Assembly: GCA_905213895.1 (NCBI GenBank)
Contig: CAJMKE010000008.1
Coordinates: forward strand, 55,569 to 119,568
Direction: 5' to 3'
DNA length: 64,000 nt
DNA from: an uncultured Alistipes sp.
GTDB taxonomy: Bacteria; Bacteroidota; Bacteroidia; Bacteroidales; Rikenellaceae
The translations under genes and the position numbers were made by a program. The notes below the pieces were generated by a model. The model did no database searches, had not been told where the DNA came from, and worked only from the letters and a program-made list of their open reading frames with translations. This document shows, one piece after another, positions 34,522 through 43,097 of the stretch; within the stretch, counting starts at the first letter, position 1, and each line of letters begins with the position of its first letter.

Positions 34522-35062
34522 TGGCAAGCACGTAAATGTCTTTCAGTCCGCGACCCAACTGGTCGTAATCCAGACCGTAACCGACGATGAATTCGTTGCC
34601 GATTTCCATCGCGCAATACTTTATCGGCAACTCGTAGAGATACTTCTCCGGCTTGAAGAAAAGAGTGCATACCTCGACGCTGCGCGGATTCTTCCCGAGC
34701 AGGTATTTCACCATGTGGTCGATGCTGTGTCCCGTTTCGACGATATCCTCGACAATGATTATGTCGCGACCCTCGATGTCGAAATCGATGCCCAGATGCT
34801 GCGTGATTTTGCCCGTGGACTGCGTGCCTTCGTAAGACGAAATCTTGACGAACGCCAGTTCGTTGTTGAATTCGATTTTGCGCATGAGGTCGGCAAGGAA
34901 CATGAACGAGCCGCTCAACACACCTACGAAAATCGGCGGACGCTCGCTCGACGCATAGTCGGCATTGATTCTCCCTGCGACAGCCGCAACGGATTCGTCG
35001 ATTTTCCCGGCAGGAATCATCACCTCGAAGGTACGGTCTTTAAGAGTTACTCTCTGCTTCAT
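34514..35062 (-). CDS. hpt: Hypoxanthine phosphoribosyltransferase
   Basis: The 182-residue enzyme salvages hypoxanthine (and guanine) with PRPP. The PRPP-binding motif is IIIVEDIVETGHSIDHM, the N-terminal loop is VGVLSGSFMF and the purine-recognition end is IVGYGLDYDQLGRGLKDIYV. A perfect -7 box lies 30 bp upstream. It overlaps queE by 8 bp. Confidence 0.95.
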   Translation of the reverse strand: MKQRVTLKDRTFEVMIPAGKIDESVAAVAGRINADYASSERPPIFVGVLSGSFMFLADLMRKIEFNNELAFVKISSYEGTQSTGKITQHLGIDFDIEGRDIIIVEDIVETGHSIDHMVKYLLGKNPRSVEVCTLFFKPEKYLYELPIKYCAMEIGNEFIVGYGLDYDQLGRGLKDIYVLAND

Positions 35063-35091
35063 TTTATCGTGGTTTTGTAGTTAAATATCAT

Positions 35092-35099
35092 CAAATATA
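35092..35099 (-). promoter_or_regulatory. -7 box of hpt
   Basis: The minus strand reads TATATTTG, 30 bp before the hpt start. The -33 region is not obvious. Confidence 0.5.
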
Positions 35100-35166
35100 A
35101 ATGCAAATTTAATATTTTTTGGCGTATCGCGCACAAATAGGCGGGCAATTTTAACCTAAAACATAC

Positions 35167-35192
35167 GGTCGCGGGAAAAATTTCCCGCGACC
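35167..35192 (-). terminator. Hairpin after the peptide transporter gene
   Basis: GGTCGCGGGAAA (35167-35178) pairs with TTTCCCGCGACC (35181-35192), a perfect 12-bp arm pair 25 bp past the stop codon. The T run after it on the minus strand is weak. Confidence 0.6.
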
Positions 35193-35216
35193 GCAGATTC
35201 GATGCCGGTTGCCCGA

Positions 35217-36800
35217 CTATTTGGTAACACGTTCGAGCCACTTGACCATCGAGAGCATTACGCCCATCGAAATCAGGCAGATAACGAGGAATACCATCCA
35301 GCACTGCCAGATAGGCCATGCGTTGTACATGAGCGGACCTATGAAGATGAACAGGTTGCCGATAGCCGTTGCGCCGAGCCACAATCCCTGGCACAGACCG
35401 ACCATATGGCGCGGAGCGACCTTCGATACAAACGACAGACCGAGCGGCGAGATGAACAACTCGGCGACCGTAAGGAAGAAATAGGTTACTATCAGCACCC
35501 ACGGACCCGCTTTCGCCAGTCCCATCGCGCCCATCTGCTCGGCACTCAAAGCACGGAACTCTTCGCCCGACGGATAGCCGCACACGTAGGAGTAGACCAT
35601 GAGGAACAGGTAAGCCAGTCCGGCGATGAACATGCCGACCGCGATTTTGCGCGGAGTGGAGATGCTCTTGCCGCGTTTAGCCAGCGCACCGAAGATGAAC
35701 ATGATAATCGGCGTGAGGATGATTACGAATCCCGGGTTCAGTGCCTGCCATATTTCGGGAGCGACCGAATCGGTCTGCACGAAGTCGCGTGCGAACACCG
35801 ACAGCGACTGTCCGTTCTGATGGAACGAGAGCCAGAAGAATATCGCGATGCCGAGTACTGCGAACAGCGCGTACAGACGCTGCTTAATCTCCTTCGCCAT
35901 GGCGATTTTCTCCTCGGCGGTGTACGACACCACGTCCGCCTGCTCCTTCTTGGCAGGCTGCGGGAAGATATGCTTGGTGCAGAAGAATATCACGAGCGAC
36001 ACGAGCATGGCAGCCACCGATGCGAAGAACGAGAAGTGGATACCCGTATTGAACGCCTCGATATAGTTCGAGCAGAACGATGTCAGATTGTCGAACTCGG
36101 CAGTGGTAACGAGAGCCATCGTTTCGGTGAACTTGGTCGTTACGACTCCGTCGGCAAGATACTGGTGGCACAGAGCCGGCATATCGGAGTTGTAGATGAA
36201 TCCGTGGACGCCGAGCCACCACTCGCGCAGCAGCGGAGCGACGAACGGAGCGATAAGACCGCCGATGTTGATGAACACGTAGAATATCTGGAAGCCCGAG
36301 TCGCGCTTGTCCTTCGCCTCTCTCAAAGCCTCCTCGCCATGTTGGGCGGCATCAGCCTCCAATTCGTCGTACATCTTGCCGACGATAGCCTGCAAGTTGC
36401 CCTTGAACAGACCGTTGCCGAAAGCGATGCACAACAGCGCGAAGCAGGTGAACACGAGGATGCCCCACCACTCGCCGCCGCCGTCGAGGATGACGTTGCC
36501 GGCACTCTTGCTGAACAGCGGAATCGCGAGGGCGACATAACCTATCGCCATGACGATAAGTCCCCACTGAATGGTCTTGTTGTAGTTCTGCGTCTTGTCG
36601 GCGATAAGTCCTCCGACGAGGCTCAACACGTAAATACCGCAGTAGAAGACCGAATAGATGATACCTGCCGTCGTGTCCGACAATCCGAATTTCGATACGA
36701 GAAACAACAGCAGCACCGCATTCATAATATAGTAGCCGAAACGCTCTCCCATATTACTCAAAGCCGCGGCAAGCAGACCCTTTGGGTGTCCTTTGAACAT
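35217..36800 (-). CDS. Proton-dependent oligopeptide transporter (POT/PTR2 family)
   Basis: The 527-residue protein has about fourteen predicted transmembrane helices. The N-terminus GHPKGLLAAALSNMGERFGYYIMNAVLLLF carries the family's ExxER-type motif (GERFGYY), followed by YSVFYCGIYVLSLVGGLIAD and a central FYVFINIGGLIAPF. The family imports di- and tripeptides with protons, consistent with a peptide-using gut organism. It is transcribed alone. Confidence 0.92.
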   Translation of the reverse strand: MFKGHPKGLLAAALSNMGERFGYYIMNAVLLLFLVSKFGLSDTTAGIIYSVFYCGIYVLSLVGGLIADKTQNYNKTIQWGLIVMAIGYVALAIPLFSKSAGNVILDGGGEWWGILVFTCFALLCIAFGNGLFKGNLQAIVGKMYDELEADAAQHGEEALREAKDKRDSGFQIFYVFINIGGLIAPFVAPLLREWWLGVHGFIYNSDMPALCHQYLADGVVTTKFTETMALVTTAEFDNLTSFCSNYIEAFNTGIHFSFFASVAAMLVSLVIFFCTKHIFPQPAKKEQADVVSYTAEEKIAMAKEIKQRLYALFAVLGIAIFFWLSFHQNGQSLSVFARDFVQTDSVAPEIWQALNPGFVIILTPIIMFIFGALAKRGKSISTPRKIAVGMFIAGLAYLFLMVYSYVCGYPSGEEFRALSAEQMGAMGLAKAGPWVLIVTYFFLTVAELFISPLGLSFVSKVAPRHMVGLCQGLWLGATAIGNLFIFIGPLMYNAWPIWQCWMVFLVICLISMGVMLSMVKWLERVTK

Positions 36801-36885
36801 AGAATTATTGGGTTTTTGGTTAATAAATTATCAAAATCAGCACAAGATACGAATAAGAGAGCGGAAAAGCAAAAAAATCTGCGGC

Positions 36886-36954
36886 ATTAAGGACTTTAAG
36901 GTCGTTAAAGTCGTTAAGGACATTAAAGTCCCTCGGCGACCTTAAAGACTTTAC
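36886..36954. repeat. TTAA 9-bp-unit repeat, copy 7 (longest)
   Basis: About seven units (for example TTAAGGACT, TTAAGGTCG, TTAAAGTCG, TTAAGGACA, TTAAAGTCC) lie between divergent genes, ending 10 bp before the glgB promoter. It is the longest array here. Confidence 0.8.
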
Positions 36955-36963
36955 CGCTCCGGC

Positions 36964-36994
36964 TTGGACTTTCGGGAAAAAAGCATTATTTTTG
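36964..36994 (+). promoter_or_regulatory. Promoter of glgB
   Basis: TTG (36964-36966), a 20-nt spacer and TATTTTTG (36987-36994) match the consensus, 17 bp before the start codon. Confidence 0.7.
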
Positions 36995-37010
36995 TAAAAA
37001 CCGTTGCAAA

Positions 37011-39044
37011 ATGAGCGAAATGGACAAGCGATTGCCGATGGTGGAGCAGGACGAGTGGCTTCATCCGGTCGAAGAGGAGATAAATCTCCGCCACCGACTT
37101 TTCAGGGAACGTCTCGACGACATCGAAAGCCGCTGCGGCTCGATAGTCGATTATGCCAACGGCTACCGCTACTTCGGCTGGCAGTACGACGACACGCTCG
37201 CCGGCTGGTGGTTCCGGGAGTGGCTGCCCGAAGCGACGGACGTGTTCATTTTCGGCGACTTCAACAACTGGCAGCGCACCCAGTTGCGGCTCGACAAGGG
37301 CGGCGACGGCGTTTGGAGCATATTTCTGCCCGATGCGATGTACGCCGACCGGCTGACGCACGGTTCGCTCTACAAAATCCACGTACACGGCAGGAACGGC
37401 TGGCACGACCGCATTCCGGCTTACGCAACCCGCGTCGTGCAGGACGAGGCGACGAAGAATTTCACCGCGCAGTTCTGGATTCCGCAGCCGTTCGACTGGT
37501 CGGGCGACGATTTCGACATCGCCCGCAACACCCCGCTGCTTATCTACGAAACGCATGTCGGCATGGCACAGGAGCGCGAGGGCGTCGGCACCTACGCCGA
37601 GTTCGAGAAGAAGATTCTCCCGATAGTCCGCCGCGACGGCTACAATGCGATACAGATAATGGCTGTCGCCGAACATCCCTACTACGGGTCGTTCGGCTAC
37701 CACGTTTCGAGTTTCTTCGCGCCGTCGTCGCGATTCGGCACGCCCGAGGAGTTGAAATCGCTTGTCCGCAAGGCGCACTCGATGGGCATCGCCGTAATCA
37801 TGGACCTTGTCCACGCCCACTACGTCAAGAACCTCAACGAGGGCATCAACGAACTCGACGGCTCGCCGCACCTCTACTCCAAGGAGGGCGAAGCGGGCTA
37901 TCAGAAATACTGGGACTCGAAACTCTTCGACTACGGCAAACGCGAGGTGCAGCACTTCCTGCTATCCAACGTCAAATACTGGCTCGACGAATTCCGCTTC
38001 GACGGCTTCCGCTTCGACGGCGTAACGTCGATGATATACCACCACCACGGCTACGTCGATTTCGACTGCCGCGAACGCTTCTTCGACGAGGGCGTCAATC
38101 GCGACGCGCTCGTATATCTGTCGCTCGCCAATACGCTCGTCCACTCGTTCCGTCCGTCGGCGGTAACCATCGCCGAGGATGTCAGCGGAATGCCGGGCAT
38201 GTGCCGCACCACCGCGGACGGCGGCATAGGATTCGACTACCGTCTGGGAATGGCGATTCCCGATTTCTGGATAAAACTGCTCGAAGACATTCCCGACGAG
38301 GATTGGAGCATCGACGAGATGTGGTCGGTAATGACCAACCGTCTGCCGGCGGTAAAGACCGTCGCCTACGCCGAATCGCACGACCAGGCACTCGTCGGCG
38401 ACAAGACCATCGCGTTCCGTCTGATGGACAAGGAGATGTACCACTCGATGAACCGCGAATCGCAGAACATCGTCGTCGAACGCGGCATGGCACTGCACAA
38501 GATGATACGTCTGATGACGATTTCGACGGGCGGCGAAGCGTACCTCAACTTCATGGGCAACGAATTCGGACATCCCGAATGGATAGATTTTCCGCGCGAG
38601 GGCAACGGTTGGAGTTACGCCCATGCCAGACGGCAATGGTCGCTATCGGACAACGGTTTCCTGCGCTACTCGCAACTCGGCGACTTCGACAAGGCGATGC
38701 TGCGGCTCGTGAAGCGGCACAAGGTGCTGTCCGACGGCTATCCTTATCTGTGGCAGACGGACAGGGACAACAAAACGCTCGTCTTTTCGCACAAGGGGCT
38801 GCTGTTCGTCTTCAACTGGCATCCGCAGGCATCCCTGCCCGATTATGTCGCACAGGTTCCGTGGGCGGGAAAATATGTTATGGAACTGTCGACCGACGAG
38901 GAGCGTTTCGGCGGCTTCGAGCGCGAAAAGGTCGGCACGGAACACTTCTCGTTCTCCGAAACCGACGCCGACGGCACGGTGCGGCACTATATCCGCATCT
39001 ACAACACCTCCCGCACGGCAACGGTATTCCGCTGGAAGAGATAA
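37011..39044 (+). CDS. glgB: 1,4-alpha-glucan branching enzyme (GH13)
   Basis: The 677-residue enzyme introduces alpha-1,6 branches into glycogen. A CBM48-type domain is seen at ~60-150 (FIFGDFNNWQR). The GH13 barrel carries the nucleophile Asp in FDGFRFDGVTSM (~336), the acid/base Glu in TIAEDVSGMPG (~387) and the third Asp in YAESHDQALVGD (~457), plus the branching-enzyme phrase MGNEFGHPEWIDFPREGNGWSY. The order of regions is closer to eukaryotic-type branching enzymes than to E. coli GlgB. No other glycogen gene is adjacent, but a second GH13 gene lies 4 kb away. Confidence 0.93.
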   Translation: MSEMDKRLPMVEQDEWLHPVEEEINLRHRLFRERLDDIESRCGSIVDYANGYRYFGWQYDDTLAGWWFREWLPEATDVFIFGDFNNWQRTQLRLDKGGDGVWSIFLPDAMYADRLTHGSLYKIHVHGRNGWHDRIPAYATRVVQDEATKNFTAQFWIPQPFDWSGDDFDIARNTPLLIYETHVGMAQEREGVGTYAEFEKKILPIVRRDGYNAIQIMAVAEHPYYGSFGYHVSSFFAPSSRFGTPEELKSLVRKAHSMGIAVIMDLVHAHYVKNLNEGINELDGSPHLYSKEGEAGYQKYWDSKLFDYGKREVQHFLLSNVKYWLDEFRFDGFRFDGVTSMIYHHHGYVDFDCRERFFDEGVNRDALVYLSLANTLVHSFRPSAVTIAEDVSGMPGMCRTTADGGIGFDYRLGMAIPDFWIKLLEDIPDEDWSIDEMWSVMTNRLPAVKTVAYAESHDQALVGDKTIAFRLMDKEMYHSMNRESQNIVVERGMALHKMIRLMTISTGGEAYLNFMGNEFGHPEWIDFPREGNGWSYAHARRQWSLSDNGFLRYSQLGDFDKAMLRLVKRHKVLSDGYPYLWQTDRDNKTLVFSHKGLLFVFNWHPQASLPDYVAQVPWAGKYVMELSTDEERFGGFEREKVGTEHFSFSETDADGTVRHYIRIYNTSRTATVFRWKR

Positions 39045-39050
39045 ATCATA

Positions 39051-39096
39051 GGGTCTTAAAGTCCCTAACGACCTTAAAGTCGTTAAGGTCGTTAAA
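39051..39096. repeat. TTAA 9-bp-unit repeat, copy 8
   Basis: Units such as CTTAAAGTC, CTTAAAGTCG and TTAAGGTCG follow the glgB stop codon and run directly into the terminator hairpin. Confidence 0.75.
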
Positions 39097-39137
39097 AAAT
39101 CATCAGGGTGCGACATTCTGTCGCACCCTGATGATTT
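39097..39137. terminator. Bidirectional terminator between glgB and the HAD-like gene
   Basis: A 19-nt arm at 39097-39115 is perfectly complementary to 39119-39137. A tracts precede it and TTT ends it, so it serves both convergent genes. Confidence 0.85.
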
Positions 39138-39152
39138 ATGACAAACCCTCTG

Positions 39153-39536
39153 TTACAGAAAGCCCTCTTTCACGAGCCACTCTCTGACCCTCACCCAATC
39201 GACATACGGTCGGGAGCAGGTCGCCGAGGTCGTCAGCGGACAGCCGAGCGCACTGTCGTCGATATAGAGGTCGGCATAAGGTTTCGGCGATTGCGTCCAC
39301 TTTTTCTGCTCCGGATTCTGGTTCACGGCAAAGAGCGGAATCCCGTTCTTCCTGAACCATTCGACCGCCTCCTTCTCCAACTTGCCGCTGCGCATCGTAT
39401 ACAGAATCAGTCTGCAACCGGCATCCGCAAGGTCTTTGAGTACAGGTGCGGCACCTATGTCCGTTCCCATATAGGGATATTCGTGCGTTACGCAGGTTCC
39501 GTCGAAATCGACCGCTATTACCAATCCTGATGCCAT
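39153..39536 (-). CDS. HAD-superfamily-like small hydrolase
   Basis: The 127-residue protein starts with the HAD nucleophile motif VIAVDFDGTCVTHEYP, has the second-motif threonine in LILYTMRSG, and ends the fold with PYADLYIDDSALG (acidic motif). It is a capless, minimal HAD protein of the sort often annotated as a phosphatase. It lies 38 bp after the Wzc-like gene on the same strand and may be co-transcribed. The substrate is unknown. Confidence 0.82.
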   Translation of the reverse strand: MASGLVIAVDFDGTCVTHEYPYMGTDIGAAPVLKDLADAGCRLILYTMRSGKLEKEAVEWFRKNGIPLFAVNQNPEQKKWTQSPKPYADLYIDDSALGCPLTTSATCSRPYVDWVRVREWLVKEGFL

Positions 39537-39574
39537 ATTAAGTTCGGGTTAAAAAGTAGTCTAATCAAACTTTA

Positions 39575-42070
39575 TCAATAAATCGACCTTCTCGAATCGT
39601 GCTTTCTCAACAGACGACCGATGCCGATTTTATTGAGGAATCTTCTGAATGCCGACTGCGGTTCATCGTCGCTGTCCGCATCGGAATAAGTGTACGTATA
39701 GCCGTAGCCATATCCGTAACGATGGCTATGCTCGCTCGAACCGTTGAGAATGATACACATGTTGCGCAATTTCTTCTCGCGGTACAGTGCCTCGATATCC
39801 GGCAACTGACGGCGGTCAAGCAATCCCTCGCGGACGACATAAAGGCTCAAATCGGCGACACGGCTAGTGATGAGCGCATCGGCGATGACCATTGCCGGCA
39901 CGCTGTCGATGATGATGTAGTCATATTTCTCGCGGCATGCGGCGATAAGTTCGTCCAGACGGCTCGAAAGCAGCATCTCGGCAGGGTTAGGCGGTTGCAG
40001 ACCGGCATAGATGAAGTCGAAATTCTCGTGCATTTCGCTCTTCGCGATAATGTCGGAGATTTTTACGCTCTTGTCGCTGATGAACTTCGACACGCCGTTA
40101 GGATTGTTGCGCTGTCCCATGTGCTTGGAAAGCGTGCGGCGGCGAAGGTCGAGGTCTATCATCAGCACCTTGTTGCCCGAGAAGGCGAGCGTCATACCGA
40201 GGTTGGTCGAAACGAACGTCTTGCCGGCATGGGCGTTGGACGAGGTGATTTGGAGTACCTGCTGCTTGCCCTCGATAGTATTCATGAATCCCATATTGGT
40301 ACGGATGATTCGGAATGCCTCCGAAACGTTGTCGCGACCGTTCTCGCGGACAGCCACGCCGCGTTTGGTGCGACCCTCGAACAACGGAATGTCGCCCAGA
40401 TAAGGAACTCTCGTATAACGCTCGATGTCGCGCTTGCCGCGAACCGTCGTGTCGAACATTTCGCGCAGGTAAAGAATCGTAAACGGAACCGCAAGTCCGA
40501 GAACCAGCATAATCAGCATGATGAACGGCTTGCGAGGCGCAACCGGACGAAGCGGACCGAACGCCGAATCGATTATGCGCGCGCTGTTCTCGGTAATCGC
40601 GAGCGAAATGGCGTTCTCCTCACGCTTGTTGAGCAGATAGAGGTACAACTCCTCCTTGATTCGCTGCTGACGTGCGATGGAGAGGTACTCCTGCTCCTGC
40701 GACGGTACGGAACTGATTCGCAGATTGGTCTTGTTCTCCTCGCGGCGCAGGTTGCCGAGTTTGATTTCGAGCGTCGCGATGGTGGAGTCGAGCGATGCGA
40801 GAATCGCGTTCTTCATCGCGATACGGTCGCGGTCGAGTTGCTGGATGACCGGGTTGTTCGTCGCTCCGTTCTGACGCAGTTTCTCGCGGCGCAGGATAAG
40901 TTCGTTATAATCGGAAATCTGCTTCGACAGAATCGTTGCCGTGGCACCTTCGCCGAAATTGGTTACCGGAATAAGGTTGTACTCCTTCTCGGCGTCGTTC
41001 AGATAATCCTTGATGAACTTCGCCATCTCGATTTGGCTGTCCACGCTCAAACCTTCTGTCTTGTACTGCGAACTCTCGGTGATGCTGCGCTTGGTCTCGG
41101 TTTCGATGTCGACCATGTTGTTGCGGCTCTTGAACGCCTTGATGTCGTTGTCCACCGAACCCAGTTCCTTGCTTATAATCGTAAGGCGGGCATCGATGAA
41201 ATCCGCCGTAGCCTCGGCAATCTGCTGCTTGTCGTACACGGCATCGTCGTTGTACACCTCGATAAGGGTGTTGATGACATCCTCGGCACGTTTAGCCACC
41301 ACGTCGTTGAGCGAGATATTGATGATGGACGACATCTTATTCGCCACCGACGACTTGGTCGCCGTGCGGTAACGGGTCGCAACCGCCTCCTTGTTGCTCT
41401 TGGAAACGTTGATGGTCTTACCTATATATTTGTCATCCATGTAGAGCGTCTGCTCGACGATGATTTGCCCGTTCGGAGTTACGATAGGCTCGCCGTAAGG
41501 AGCGGATGCGACGAAATCCTCGTCGGCACTGCTGTCCACACCGGTCTGTTTCGGACGCTTGAAATGCGAAATCTCGACCTCGTTTTCGAGCAGTTTCACA
41601 CGGAACGCACAACTTGCGTTGTCGTTGTCGTTCACAAACTTGACGTTGATAGGCGAACGCTTGTAGAGGTCTACGGTGCGCAGTCCCTGACGGGTCGAAT
41701 AGTTGATAGTCAGATTCAGCCGCTGCACGACGTCGAGCATCAGGCGGCGCGCCTGCAACACGAACAACTCGTTATCGACGTTGCGCCGTGCCGACAGTCC
41801 GGCAAGTTCGCTGAACGCAGCCATCTCGGTCGAACCGCTGCCCTTTCGGCTGTCCTTGACCATGATTGTCGCGTTGCGCTGGTAGACCGGCGACGTTTTG
41901 AGAATATACAGCGCGCCAATCGCCAAAAATACCACGACCGAAATCGCGAACCAGTACCACTTGCGCAGCACTATGTCGATTATGTCATGCAACGTGAACG
42001 CCTGTACGCCGTTCACATCGCCGTCCTGAGCGGCATTGACGCCCATTTCGTTCGGATTCTGTTCTGCCAT
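39575..42070 (-). CDS. Wzc-type polysaccharide co-polymerase / BY-kinase
   Basis: The 831-residue inner-membrane protein has a first transmembrane helix (YWFAISVVVFLAIGALYIL), a Wzz-type periplasmic domain rich in coiled coil (~60-480), a second helix (PFIMLIMLVLGLAVPFTILYL) and a cytoplasmic tyrosine kinase domain. The Walker A motif is SSNAHAGKTFVSTN (~610), A' is VLMIDLDLRRR (~637) and B is YDYIIIDSVPAM (~715). The tail carries a tyrosine cluster (RYGYGYGYTYTYSD) that would autophosphorylate to regulate export. It lies 22 bp after the Wza-like gene. No glycosyltransferase or flippase genes flank the pair. Confidence 0.93.
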   Translation of the reverse strand: MAEQNPNEMGVNAAQDGDVNGVQAFTLHDIIDIVLRKWYWFAISVVVFLAIGALYILKTSPVYQRNATIMVKDSRKGSGSTEMAAFSELAGLSARRNVDNELFVLQARRLMLDVVQRLNLTINYSTRQGLRTVDLYKRSPINVKFVNDNDNASCAFRVKLLENEVEISHFKRPKQTGVDSSADEDFVASAPYGEPIVTPNGQIIVEQTLYMDDKYIGKTINVSKSNKEAVATRYRTATKSSVANKMSSIINISLNDVVAKRAEDVINTLIEVYNDDAVYDKQQIAEATADFIDARLTIISKELGSVDNDIKAFKSRNNMVDIETETKRSITESSQYKTEGLSVDSQIEMAKFIKDYLNDAEKEYNLIPVTNFGEGATATILSKQISDYNELILRREKLRQNGATNNPVIQQLDRDRIAMKNAILASLDSTIATLEIKLGNLRREENKTNLRISSVPSQEQEYLSIARQQRIKEELYLYLLNKREENAISLAITENSARIIDSAFGPLRPVAPRKPFIMLIMLVLGLAVPFTILYLREMFDTTVRGKRDIERYTRVPYLGDIPLFEGRTKRGVAVRENGRDNVSEAFRIIRTNMGFMNTIEGKQQVLQITSSNAHAGKTFVSTNLGMTLAFSGNKVLMIDLDLRRRTLSKHMGQRNNPNGVSKFISDKSVKISDIIAKSEMHENFDFIYAGLQPPNPAEMLLSSRLDELIAACREKYDYIIIDSVPAMVIADALITSRVADLSLYVVREGLLDRRQLPDIEALYREKKLRNMCIILNGSSEHSHRYGYGYGYTYTYSDADSDDEPQSAFRRFLNKIGIGRLLRKHDSRRSIY

Positions 42071-42092
42071 TTATCTTTGTGTTTTTTAATTT

Positions 42093-42905
42093 CTACTTCT
42101 TCGAATAAGCCAGAATCGAGATTACGAGCGAAGTCGCCGTGAGGAGCGTACTTGCAATCGAAATCCAGAAACTGCGGTTCTGGTTGATTTCCGCCGTAGC
42201 CGACTTGTAGCGGTTAGGCTGCACGTAAACCACGTCGCCCTGTTGGAGGAAGAACGCCGGCGAGGTGAACATGTCCGATTTGAGCAGGTCCAGAACATAT
42301 ACCTTGTTCACTCCGTTTTCGTTGCGGTGGACGCTGACATTGGCGCGGTTACCGTAAATCGTCATGTCGCCCGCCATGGCGAGTGCTTCGAGAATGGTTA
42401 TCCGGTCGCGCGTGATGTCGAACTGTCCCGGATGTGCGACCTCGCCCAGTACGAATACCTTCATGTCGGCGAACTGGATATTTACAGTCGCGTCGCTGAT
42501 ATAACCGCCGGCAATAATCTTGTTGGCAATCTCGTCCGCGAGTTCAGAACGGGTTTTGCCGACGCAATACACGTCGCCTATGATAGGCATGTAAAGATAA
42601 CCCTGCTCGTTTACCGTACGGACTTGCAGCGACTGCGCACCGTTGGCATTAGCCGAGCCGTAAGGATTGTTGGTAAGCGCATTGTAAGAGGTAGCCGTAT
42701 TGAACGGATACGCGAGTTCATTATCCTTGCTCGATACCACGACCGTAAGCCTGTCGAGCGGCTTGATGCGAATCTGGGATTCGTTCGGGAGTTTGATTTC
42801 AGAATTGTTCACGGCATCCTGCATATAGATGATTCGCTTTTGAGGCGAACATGCACAGATACCAATCGCAATGATTCCCAAGAGGAGTAATTTGGTGTGT
42901 TTCAT
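42093..42905 (-). CDS. Wza-type polysaccharide export lipoprotein
   Basis: The 270-residue protein starts MKHTKLLLLGIIAIGICAC (lipidated Cys19); an in-frame ATG seven codons upstream is less likely. It has a poly-export domain (QIRIKPLDRLTVVVSSKD), two SLBB-type ligand domains (YLYMPIIGDVYCVGKTRSELA; VFVLGEVAHPGQFDITRDRITILEALAMAGD) and a C-terminal transmembrane helix, as in outer-membrane polysaccharide exporters of Bacteroidetes. Its promoter is a perfect consensus. Confidence 0.93.
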   Translation of the reverse strand: MKHTKLLLLGIIAIGICACSPQKRIIYMQDAVNNSEIKLPNESQIRIKPLDRLTVVVSSKDNELAYPFNTATSYNALTNNPYGSANANGAQSLQVRTVNEQGYLYMPIIGDVYCVGKTRSELADEIANKIIAGGYISDATVNIQFADMKVFVLGEVAHPGQFDITRDRITILEALAMAGDMTIYGNRANVSVHRNENGVNKVYVLDLLKSDMFTSPAFFLQQGDVVYVQPNRYKSATAEINQNRSFWISIASTLLTATSLVISILAYSKK

Positions 42906-42984
42906 TTCCTTATTTGTTTGTTTCAATTTTCAATCCATTGCATGCGCGCATATTCACACACATGCGCAATTACACAAAGTACCG

Positions 42985-43014
42985 CAAAGGTATCATTTTA
43001 TATTCAATTTACAA
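42985..43014 (-). promoter_or_regulatory. Promoter of the Wza/Wzc pair
   Basis: On the minus strand TTG (43012-43014), a 19-nt spacer and TACCTTTG (42985-42992) match the consensus exactly. The predicted leader is about 75 nt. Confidence 0.75.
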
Positions 43015-43063
43015 TATGAACGTACAAAAAAATCCGAAACTTTTACAATTCGTTTCTTTTGCT

Positions 43064-43071
43064 TAATTTTG
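43064..43071 (+). promoter_or_regulatory. -7 box of the alpha-amylase gene
   Basis: TAATTTTG, a perfect -7 element, lies 26 bp before the start codon chosen for the amylase. It lies inside the upstream in-frame extension, which argues against a longer protein. Confidence 0.55.
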
Positions 43072-43097
43072 GACACCGAAACCAAGAACCAGATATT

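Noticed and set aside
35202..36890. A 562-codon open frame opposite the peptide transporter gene
   Set aside because: The product is a His/Arg/Glu-rich antisense translation, whereas the minus strand encodes a complete POT-family transporter.
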